The notes under the pieces were generated by a model that was not told where the DNA came from, searched no databases, and saw only the letters and a program-made list of their open reading frames with translations. Positions 1-5,509 of a DNA stretch of 7,510 bases are shown here, piece after piece. The translations under genes were made by a program, and so were the position numbers. Positions within the stretch are counted from its first letter, which is position 1; every line of letters starts with the position of its first letter. Origin of the DNA: Acidimicrobiaceae bacterium (GTDB lineage Bacteria > Actinomycetota > Acidimicrobiia > Acidimicrobiales > UBA10347); contig DNHM01000245.1 in NCBI GenBank assembly GCA_003485885.1, positions 1-7,510 of the forward strand, in the 5' to 3' direction.

Positions 1-2
1 TT

Positions 3-1217
3 GGCGCTGGAATCATCGGCGCTTCAGCCGCACTCCACCTGATCGAGTCTGGCGCTCGTGATGTCATCGTCATCGACGCTGGTGAACCGCTGACCGGCAC
101 GACACCAGCCGGCGCCGGCTTCGTCGCACGTTTCGGCGCTGATCACAACCGTCGGCTTGGTTCGTGCACCATCCCGCTGCAGGAGTACGGCCTGGAGTTC
201 TACCGAGGTCTGCACGAGTCGGGCGCAGATCTCGAATTTGCGAGCAACGGAAATGTGGTGCTCGCCTGCACGCCAACCATGCTCGACACGTTGGCCGACG
301 GCATCATGGGACACCCCCATGTGGGCGCTGGCACGCGCGTGCTCGACGCGGACGGTGTCGCAGAAGTCATGTGTGGAGCGGTCGATCCAGCGGCCGTCGC
401 TGGTGGCATCTATATGCCAGAAGCCATTCAGCTCACCACCGGTCTCGCTCAGCAGGAAATCATTACCCGTCTCGAAGATGCGGGTGTGCAGTTCCAGTGG
501 GACACACCAGCAACGGGTGTGCGCATCGCCGATGGCGCAGTCACCGGCGTGGTGACCACCAAGGGAACGATCGACGCGTCGACCATCGTATTCGCTGCAG
601 GGGCATGGAATCAGACCCTCCTGGAATCCGTGGATCGCCGCCTCCCACTCATCCCGATGGTCGCGACCCGCTGTGTTTCCGAGCACGCAGGCTTGTCGCC
701 GCTCATGCCGACGGTGCAATGCCTGGAGCTTCACCTGTGGCTTCGAGAGCTGCACGGCGCATTCTCGTGGGGCGGCAGCTTTTCGTATCGACTCCTGTCG
801 GCGCTCAAAGAGGACGGACTTGAGTTCGGGTACGAGCGCCCCGTGTCACAGTCGCTGCTCGATGCGCAGTATGCCTCTCAAGAAAATATCGCCGCAGTCT
901 TCCCGGCGCTGTCCGGGCTCTCGACAACCGAGACCATCCAAGGAATCCCCGTCTATACCGTCGATGGCGGGCTCTACGTCGGAGCGGTTCCCGGCATCGA
1001 TGGCCTGTGGGCCCTCGCTGGCGATAGCGAGTCCGGCATAACCCACGGACCCGGTATGGGCAAACTTGTTGCCCAACTCATCATGGGTGAGACCCCCTTT
1101 GCTGACCCGACACCGTTCCGCCTCGACCGCATTGACCCTGCGGCCTACCCGGACGAGGCCTCCATGGTCGCAGCCATGGCAGAAGACCGCATCGCCACCG
1201 CCGCCCAACTCAACTGA
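3..1217 (+). CDS. FAD-dependent oxidoreductase, DAO family (5' end outside window)
   Basis: The reading frame is open from the window edge to TGA at 1215-1217, giving 404 residues. The first visible residues are GAGIIG (1-6), the Rossmann dinucleotide-binding GxGxxG, followed by a beta strand ending in Asp25 (VIVIDAG), which would hold the FAD ribose. Probably only about five to ten residues are missing. TPAGAGF (34-40) matches the conserved Ala/Gly-rich segment after the first strand of DAO proteins, IVFAAGAWN (195-203) is the typical 'AaGaW' strand, and GLYVGAVPG followed by GITHGPGMGKLVAQLIMGE (about 323-363) is the C-terminal FAD-closing segment. The family (sarcosine oxidase beta, glycine oxidase, dimethylglycine dehydrogenase, D-amino-acid dehydrogenase) oxidises amines or amino acids in the cytoplasm or at the membrane. 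The substrate cannot be read from the sequence. The next gene begins 175 nt downstream and is unrelated in function, so an operon is unlikely. Confidence 0.88.
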   Translation, partial: GAGIIGASAALHLIESGARDVIVIDAGEPLTGTTPAGAGFVARFGADHNRRLGSCTIPLQEYGLEFYRGLHESGADLEFASNGNVVLACTPTMLDTLADGIMGHPHVGAGTRVLDADGVAEVMCGAVDPAAVAGGIYMPEAIQLTTGLAQQEIITRLEDAGVQFQWDTPATGVRIADGAVTGVVTTKGTIDASTIVFAAGAWNQTLLESVDRRLPLIPMVATRCVSEHAGLSPLMPTVQCLELHLWLRELHGAFSWGGSFSYRLLSALKEDGLEFGYERPVSQSLLDAQYASQENIAAVFPALSGLSTTETIQGIPVYTVDGGLYVGAVPGIDGLWALAGDSESGITHGPGMGKLVAQLIMGETPFADPTPFRLDRIDPAAYPDEASMVAAMAEDRIATAAQLN

Positions 1218-1245
1218 TCCGCCCCTTCTCCGCCGACTCGCTGGA

Positions 1246-1261
1246 CACCGCCATGGCGGTG
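1246..1261. terminator. Perfect 16-bp palindrome, possible weak terminator or operator
   Basis: CACCGCCATGGCGGTG is its own reverse complement and lies 28 nt after the stop of the oxidoreductase. As RNA it would form a 6-bp GC-rich stem with a CATG loop followed by CTCTTT, a short pyrimidine run. The U tract is too poor for a strong intrinsic terminator, so an operator-like protein site is the alternative. The rest of the 175-nt gap to the next gene shows no convincing promoter. Confidence 0.35.
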
Positions 1262-1381
1262 CTCTTTCGCAACGAGGACGTAAGTCCCTGGATCACCAGC
1301 AACGAACTCGTTAACTTCTGTTAGGTGGTCCGTATGGAGCGGGCCATCTTCGCCTCTTGAACGGCGAGCACCAAGAAGAGC

Positions 1382-1387
1382 AGGTGG
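1382..1387 (+). promoter_or_regulatory. Ribosome binding site fixing the ATG at 1393
   Basis: AGGTGG lies 5 nt before ATG 1393. An in-frame TTG at 1357 would add 12 charged residues (NGEHQEEQ...) in front of the signal peptide and has no Shine-Dalgarno sequence, so 1393 is preferred. Confidence 0.65.
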
Positions 1388-1392
1388 CCTCT

Positions 1393-2733
1393 ATGAAATC
1401 GGCACTACCTCCGTTGGTGCAGCGGTCCCTTCAATCGGTTTTAGGAACCGTGCTCGTATTGGTCGCAGTGGCCATGGCGGCATCGAATGCTGGGGCTCAA
1501 GACGCCGCTACCTTTGGTGGTGTCGAGTTCCCGCAGGGTGCCATCTCGTTTGCGGACCGGGTTGTCAGCTACACCAGCGCCGAGGGCGTGATTGCTCCTA
1601 ACGACGATCCAACACGGGCCCTAGGGCCGCCCGATGATGCCGGTGCAATGGTGTCCCTTGGCAACGCCGATTCCCAGTGCCAGACCTCGTTGGTGCTGGA
1701 GTTCGTCGACAACTACTTGGTCGACGTCGAGGGAAACGATCTCTGGATCTTCGAAGTGGGACCCGATGTCGAGGCGACCGAATTGTTCATCAGCACCGAC
1801 GCGGTCAACTGGATCGCGATCGGAAAGGTCGAAGGTTCGACCCGTGGCGCGGACATCGCCGACTTCGTTTCGCCGGGCCAGAAGTTTCCGTTCATCCGCC
1901 TGTGTGACTTCCCTGACGGTGTCACAAGCGGCTCACCTTACGCCGGCCCCGACATCACAGCAGTCGGCGCAATCGGGTCGATAGTCCGCCCGCCCAGCGA
2001 ACAGACCAACCCGCCAACGGTCACCGGTGACGGCCAAACAGGTAGCGGCCAAACAGGTAGCGGCCAGACAAGTGGCGGGGTGATTGGTAGCGGCGCTATC
2101 GGCTCGACCTATCCGCCTCTACCCTTCGGAAGCCCAGAGCCGTGGCCTGTCGACCGGATGACGATCCAAGCAGCGCAACGACAGGTGGTTGCCGGTGGCC
2201 GGGTGTGGGTGCCGGTCTACTTGTTGCGAAGCGACAACGTCGCCAACATCAACTTTGAGATCACCTACGACGCAAGCGTCGCTGTACCCGACGGGGATCT
2301 GGTCGCAGGCAACCTACTCGGAGGACGGCTGTTCAGCGCCAACCCTGGCGATCCCGGGATCGTGAGAGTCGGCTTCTCTGGCACCGACGGGGTGTTCGGC
2401 ACCGGCACGGTGGCCTGGATCCCCTTCAGAGCGGTGGGACAACCCGGTCAACGGACCGTCCTCTCGGTGACCGTGAGCACGATCAATGAACCCAACGGCG
2501 CAGAACCTCCCATCGATCGGATCAACGGCGCAATCATCATCGTCGACGCAAACGGGCTGACACCTGGAGACTGCGACGGAAATGGGTACCTGACCGAATA
2601 TGACGCATTCTGCGCTCTCCAGATGTCCGTGCAACTGCGACCGGTTCAGCTCACGCTCGATATCGACAACGATGGTGCCGTCACCAGCCGCGACGCGACC
2701 ATCATCTTGCAGCGAGTAACCGGACGGGCCTGA
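1393..2733 (+). CDS. Secreted cohesin-dockerin protein with N-terminal jelly-roll-like domain
   Basis: This 446-aa exported protein has five parts. (1) A signal peptide, 1-35, with a hydrophobic core around 17-30 and a likely cut after SNAGA. (2) A domain at about 38-196 with ALGPPDD, NDLWIFEVGP, ELFISTDAVNW, DIADFV and AGPDITAVGAIGS, a pattern I know from bacterial surface proteins with lectin- or F5/8-like folds; Cys96 and Cys171 could form a disulfide. (3) A Gly/Ser/Thr/Gln/Pro linker, 197-255. (4) A cohesin-like domain, about 256-385, with the NINFEITYD strand and GTVAWIPFRAVG. (5) A type I-like dockerin, 391-446, with two 12-residue calcium loops (D393-D395-N397-T401-D404 and D423-D425-D427-T431-D434). 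Cohesin and dockerin modules bind each other in cellulosomes and in non-cellulosomal surface proteins. No catalytic domain is visible. The next gene, also with a cohesin, follows directly and may be co-transcribed. The dockerin call is strong, the cohesin call good, and the N-terminal fold tentative. Confidence 0.85.
   Translation: MKSALPPLVQRSLQSVLGTVLVLVAVAMAASNAGAQDAATFGGVEFPQGAISFADRVVSYTSAEGVIAPNDDPTRALGPPDDAGAMVSLGNADSQCQTSLVLEFVDNYLVDVEGNDLWIFEVGPDVEATELFISTDAVNWIAIGKVEGSTRGADIADFVSPGQKFPFIRLCDFPDGVTSGSPYAGPDITAVGAIGSIVRPPSEQTNPPTVTGDGQTGSGQTGSGQTSGGVIGSGAIGSTYPPLPFGSPEPWPVDRMTIQAAQRQVVAGGRVWVPVYLLRSDNVANINFEITYDASVAVPDGDLVAGNLLGGRLFSANPGDPGIVRVGFSGTDGVFGTGTVAWIPFRAVGQPGQRTVLSVTVSTINEPNGAEPPIDRINGAIIIVDANGLTPGDCDGNGYLTEYDAFCALQMSVQLRPVQLTLDIDNDGAVTSRDATIILQRVTGRA
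2032..2076 (+). repeat. Three 15-bp tandem repeats in the linker of the cohesin-dockerin gene
   Basis: Units at 2032-2046 and 2047-2061 are identical (GGCCAAACAGGTAGC). The third, 2062-2076, differs at three bases. Each unit encodes the pentapeptide GQTGS or GQTSG, giving an extended flexible hinge between the N-terminal domain and the cohesin. The unit is a multiple of three, so gain or loss of copies would keep the frame. Confidence 0.9.
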
Positions 2734-2737
2734 GATC

Positions 2738-3640
2738 ATGAACCTAGACACCGTGAAACCTGCAACCGTGAACCCACCACATCTCATCACATTCAGCACG
2801 ACAACCTGTCGGGCAAAAGGCGGAGGCCACCTGCGACGCTACATCAGCAAAATATTCGTCTCCCTGGTTGCCGTCGTCGCGGTCATGGCTGCGATGTCGA
2901 ACGCTCAGGCGCAGATACCTGTCAACGTACAGGTCGATGCCGTCGAGCTTGAGACAAGTGCCATCGACACGGTGCCGATCGTCATCACCGGCGCCGACGG
3001 CATCGTGGCCATGCACGTCGAAATCACCTATGACCCTGCCGTCCTCCAGTGGGACAGCCTCGAAAACGGCGACTTGTTGTCCTCCAACAGCTTGGTCGAG
3101 GTCAACCCAGATATTGCCGGGACGGTGATCGTCGGTATCGCCACCCTCGACCCGGTCAGCGGAACCGGCCCGCTACTCCTCCCCCGGTTCTCGGTACTGG
3201 GTGCCGAAGGCGCCACCGCAACGGTTGGTCTACAGAACGTTGCAGCTTGGGATGAGAATGGCTTCGATGTCTTGATCCAGACCCAAGACCAGAACCTTGC
3301 CATCGCCGGCGGAAGTGGTCCTCCCATTCTGTTGATCGCCCTGATCGTCGGTGCCGTCGTCATTATTGGTATCGCAGCGCGGCTGATGAAAGGGCGCCGA
3401 ACACCTCCAGCCGTTGCACCGACATCGACCCCGGCAACGGTCGGGCCTGCACCTGGTGCCGCCGGTTCGCAGGTCTTTGTCAACCAACCCGTGACCCTGC
3501 TGGACAGTCAACAGAACCCGGTGGGCCAACTACAGCCGGGTCAGTTCTACACAGTCATGGAAGAAAACGCTGGTTGGTACGCAGTCACCGATGCTGCGGG
3601 GAACAGTGGCTGGGTCTCGGCGACCATGGTCAACCGGTGA
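2738..3640 (+). CDS. Membrane-anchored cohesin-domain protein with C-terminal SH3b-like domain
   Basis: The longest form, from ATG 2738, is 300 aa and starts 4 nt after the previous stop. Its first 31 residues are polar and precede a normal signal peptide (LRRYISKIF, then a hydrophobic core at about 40-53, likely cut at NAQA-Q). CTG 2831 (residue 32), 4 nt after GGAGG, may be the real start. Domains in this numbering: cohesin-like, about 60-190 (VAMHVEITYDPAVLQW, GTVIVGIA, LLPRFSVLG); a transmembrane helix, about 195-214; a basic stop-transfer RLMKGRR, 215-221; a Pro/Thr/Ala linker, 222-243; and an SH3b-like module, about 245-300 (GQLQPGQFYTV, GWYAV, GWVSATMV). Its signal peptide resembles that of the upstream protein, and both cohesins share the ITYD strand and GTG motif, which suggests a common origin. 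It could be a surface receptor for the neighbour's dockerin. The binding partner is inferred; the SH3b call is moderate. Confidence 0.78.
   Translation: MNLDTVKPATVNPPHLITFSTTTCRAKGGGHLRRYISKIFVSLVAVVAVMAAMSNAQAQIPVNVQVDAVELETSAIDTVPIVITGADGIVAMHVEITYDPAVLQWDSLENGDLLSSNSLVEVNPDIAGTVIVGIATLDPVSGTGPLLLPRFSVLGAEGATATVGLQNVAAWDENGFDVLIQTQDQNLAIAGGSGPPILLIALIVGAVVIIGIAARLMKGRRTPPAVAPTSTPATVGPAPGAAGSQVFVNQPVTLLDSQQNPVGQLQPGQFYTVMEENAGWYAVTDAAGNSGWVSATMVNR
2796..2814 (+). promoter_or_regulatory. Small hairpin in the leader between the two cohesin genes
   Basis: CGACA (2799-2803) pairs with TGTCG (2807-2811) across a 3-nt loop, and the stem extends two more pairs after one A-G mismatch. It lies 7 nt upstream of GGAGG at 2822. 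It may be an RNA processing or stability element separating the two cistrons, or have no function. It makes most sense if 2734-2830 is an untranslated leader. Confidence 0.3.
2822..2826 (+). promoter_or_regulatory. Shine-Dalgarno sequence pointing to a CTG start at 2831
   Basis: GGAGG (within GGCGGAGG) is the best Shine-Dalgarno match near this gene, 4 nt before CTG 2831, exactly where the n-region of the signal peptide (LRRYISK) begins. ATG 2738 and the in-frame GTGs at 2753 and 2768 lack a comparable site. The spacing is a little short and CTG starts are rare, so this is suggestive only. Confidence 0.4.
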
Positions 3641-3660
3641 GCCCATAAGCAACCGGTGAG
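3631..3660. repeat. Short direct repeat over the stop of the second cohesin gene
   Basis: CAACCGGTGAG occurs at 3631-3641 and again at 3650-3660, 19 nt apart. The first copy contains the TGA stop (3638-3640). It looks like a small local duplication at the 3' end. The 76 nt between this stop and the stop of the convergent TPR gene contain no clear intrinsic terminator. Confidence 0.6.
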
Positions 3661-3697
3661 TGTTGCGTCGACCATCTGAACCCACCTGACAACAACA
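3658..3697. repeat. Intergenic motif pair, copy 1
   Basis: GAGTGTTGCGTCG (3658-3670) is followed by ACCCACCTGACAACAACA (3680-3697), between the convergent cohesin and TPR genes. Near-identical versions of both motifs, in the opposite order, occur upstream of cysS at 6374-6420. They could be part of a dispersed intergenic repeat family or a coincidence. Confidence 0.3.
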
Positions 3698-3716
3698 GCT
3701 TGCTGGCGGTTAGCTC

Positions 3717-5399
3717 TCAGGATTCGCAGCAAGATTCTTCGAGACGGCAGAAGCACGATGACGTGACGTCGATGTCGGCGCTCTTGGCCGCCTCTGCCAG
3801 CTGGGTGGCAATATCGGCGGCTTCATCCAGGCGACCAAGCAACTCGCAACACTCGCGATAGCCGTGCAACGCCCACAGATTGCCGGGATGTTGTGATGGT
3901 CTGACCAGCGTGTCATCGAGGCCCAAGTCAGCTCGATACACGGTCGCGGCCTCTTCGACATGGCCCTGCTCGAGCAGCAATGCACCCAGAGCATGGCGTG
4001 GTGGCTGCATCCACACCCATGGTTCGCTGTAATTGAGCTGGTCATAGAGCTCGACACATCGACGCAGCTCTGCGAAGGCCAGATCAAATTTGCCCCGGCG
4101 ATACTCGAGCTCGCCGGACAACATGGCTTCGCCCACCTTGAGCATGTCGCGGCTTTCGTTGTTGAACACCTTGCGATCTTCGGGAACGCGATCAAACGCC
4201 TGCGCGAACAAGTCCTGCTGATCTGCAGCCCTCTGGACATCGCCCGAGGCGGCATACGCGACACCCTTGGCGTAGTGCCACAACGCGGTGGTGACACAGA
4301 ACAGTTCAGGGTCGAGCGGCATGGGTTCGTCAATGATCTCTTGCCACTTGCCAAAGCGGATGTAGACGTGCACCTTCATGCCGTAGAACGCTTCGAGATA
4401 GTTGACGAGGAACTCGTTCTCGTGCTGCAAGACCTCGGGCGTCACGGTCTCCCAGATCTGGTTGCCAGCCTTCAACGCTGGTTCGCACTGACCCAGAAAC
4501 ATGGCCGAGTACATCTGGAAATGGATGTTGTGCAGCATGTAGATCGAGTAGATCCCGACCTCGGGATTGGCTGCCATGTACTTCTCGTCGGCCACGACCG
4601 CTTCGACATTCGCATCGAGCGAGTCTTGGAACTGGCCACACAACACATAGAGGTGCGACGGCATGTGAATCAAGTGCGCAGCATCGGGCACCAGCGACCG
4701 CAAAACGTCGGCCTCAGGCAACCCAGCTTCGGGCGTGGGCGACATCTCCATGATGTGGATCTTGAAGTGCAGCAGACCAGGGTGAGGCGGGCGTTCTTCG
4801 GTAGCCGCACGCTCGAGCGCCATATCGAGTAGTTCGAGCGCCTGAACCGTAGAGGCTCCTTCGGCCGGGCAACGCTTCTCGAGATCCCACAGCTGCCACG
4901 GGGTCCGACACATGAGCGCATCGATGGCCAAGGCCACGACATCGTCGTCGGCCAGGAAACGTTCGGCGACAGCGACCATCGCGTCGGCGTAGTCGTCGTC
5001 CCACTGGGCGTAGATCTCCAGGCTGTCGTTCGCCGGTTCCGGGCAACGGATTGCGTAGGCCGCAATGAGCGCCTGCTCGGCAGCCGATGCGGACGACGCG
5101 TGTTCTTGCGCCTGGGCCATGAACCCGTGCACCTGCTGGTTCACATGTGCACGAAGCGGTGCAGGCATGCGGTCCCATGGGCCGTTGTAGTACGGCCCCA
5201 ACGAATAGGCAAGACCCCAGTACCCAATCGCGCAGGTTGGGTCGAGTTCCACGACCTTCTCGAAACAGCGATGGGCCTCTTCGCGCGAAAACGCGTAGGA
5301 CCAGTTCAGCCCGCGGTCAAACCACACCTGTGCCTCGGCCGAGGATGTGGTGACGATCCGGGTATGGGATCCAAGGTCAAAATCGTAGTCATCGCTCAC
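3717..5399 (-). CDS. TPR-repeat protein of 560 aa with Cys-rich C-terminus
   Basis: This is a soluble protein with no signal peptide or membrane helix, made of helical pairs in the tetratricopeptide style. The N-terminal repeat (about 21-70: WFDRGLNWSYAFSREEAHRC, LDPTCAIGYWGLAYSLGPYYN) is characteristic of a bacterial TPR family. The middle has HIMEMSPTPEAGL (215-227) and a HLIHMPSHLYVLCGQFQDSL segment (242-261). The C-terminal part (EPWVWMQPPRHALGALLLEQ, then EEAATVYRADL and NLWALHGY) matches the usual end of that family. TPR arrays are protein-binding scaffolds; no enzyme domain or partner can be read here. The protein ends in C549-F-C551 and C557-C558, a possible metal or disulfide site. 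The start is GTG 5399: there is no Shine-Dalgarno sequence, but a TAGGTT box fits a leaderless transcript. It is convergent with the cohesin genes and divergent from the LtrA remnant, so probably transcribed alone. Confidence 0.85.
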   Translation of the reverse strand: MSDDYDFDLGSHTRIVTTSSAEAQVWFDRGLNWSYAFSREEAHRCFEKVVELDPTCAIGYWGLAYSLGPYYNGPWDRMPAPLRAHVNQQVHGFMAQAQEHASSASAAEQALIAAYAIRCPEPANDSLEIYAQWDDDYADAMVAVAERFLADDDVVALAIDALMCRTPWQLWDLEKRCPAEGASTVQALELLDMALERAATEERPPHPGLLHFKIHIMEMSPTPEAGLPEADVLRSLVPDAAHLIHMPSHLYVLCGQFQDSLDANVEAVVADEKYMAANPEVGIYSIYMLHNIHFQMYSAMFLGQCEPALKAGNQIWETVTPEVLQHENEFLVNYLEAFYGMKVHVYIRFGKWQEIIDEPMPLDPELFCVTTALWHYAKGVAYAASGDVQRAADQQDLFAQAFDRVPEDRKVFNNESRDMLKVGEAMLSGELEYRRGKFDLAFAELRRCVELYDQLNYSEPWVWMQPPRHALGALLLEQGHVEEAATVYRADLGLDDTLVRPSQHPGNLWALHGYRECCELLGRLDEAADIATQLAEAAKSADIDVTSSCFCRLEESCCES

Positions 5400-5405
5400 G
5401 TAGCC

Positions 5406-5411
5406 AACCTA
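5406..5411 (-). promoter_or_regulatory. -10 box consistent with a leaderless transcript of the TPR gene
   Basis: On the minus strand TAGGTT (5411 to 5406) fits the actinobacterial TANNNT -10 pattern. Its last base is 7 nt before the G of GTG 5399, so transcription would start at the start codon itself. This would explain why no ribosome binding site is seen. No good -35 box is found at 16-18 nt spacing. Confidence 0.42.
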
Positions 5412-5509
5412 GTAGCGAGAACCGGGTTGACTCGCGGTGTCGTCACTAGGGTGCGGCGAAGCGCGGCCTGCCAGTACCGGATCGGACCGAAGACTTCACC
5501 GCTGATCCG

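Noticed and set aside
24..755. Open frame of 243 codons on the minus strand over the oxidoreductase
   Set aside because: It is antisense to a clear DAO-fold protein, and its His/Arg-rich translation matches nothing I recognise.
1253..1324. Short ORF of 23 codons starting at the ATG inside the 16-bp palindrome (MAVLFRNEDVSPW...)
   Set aside because: No ribosome binding site and too short to judge; kept only as a note, since its composition looks protein-like and it could be a leader peptide or a gene remnant.
3699..3733. Inverted repeat CTTGCTG/CAGCAAG near the end of the TPR gene, considered as a bidirectional terminator
   Set aside because: The 7-bp stem has a 21-nt loop and no U tract on either side, and it overlaps coding sequence.
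3960..4832. Long open frame (290 codons) on the + strand opposite the TPR gene
   Set aside because: It is the mirror of a GC-rich coding gene; its translation has no recognisable domain, while the minus strand gives a clear TPR protein.
5427..5452. Possible + strand promoter for the LtrA remnant, TTGACT at 5427 and TAGGGT at 5447
   Set aside because: Both boxes look good singly, but the 14-nt spacing is too short for a normal sigma-70-type promoter.
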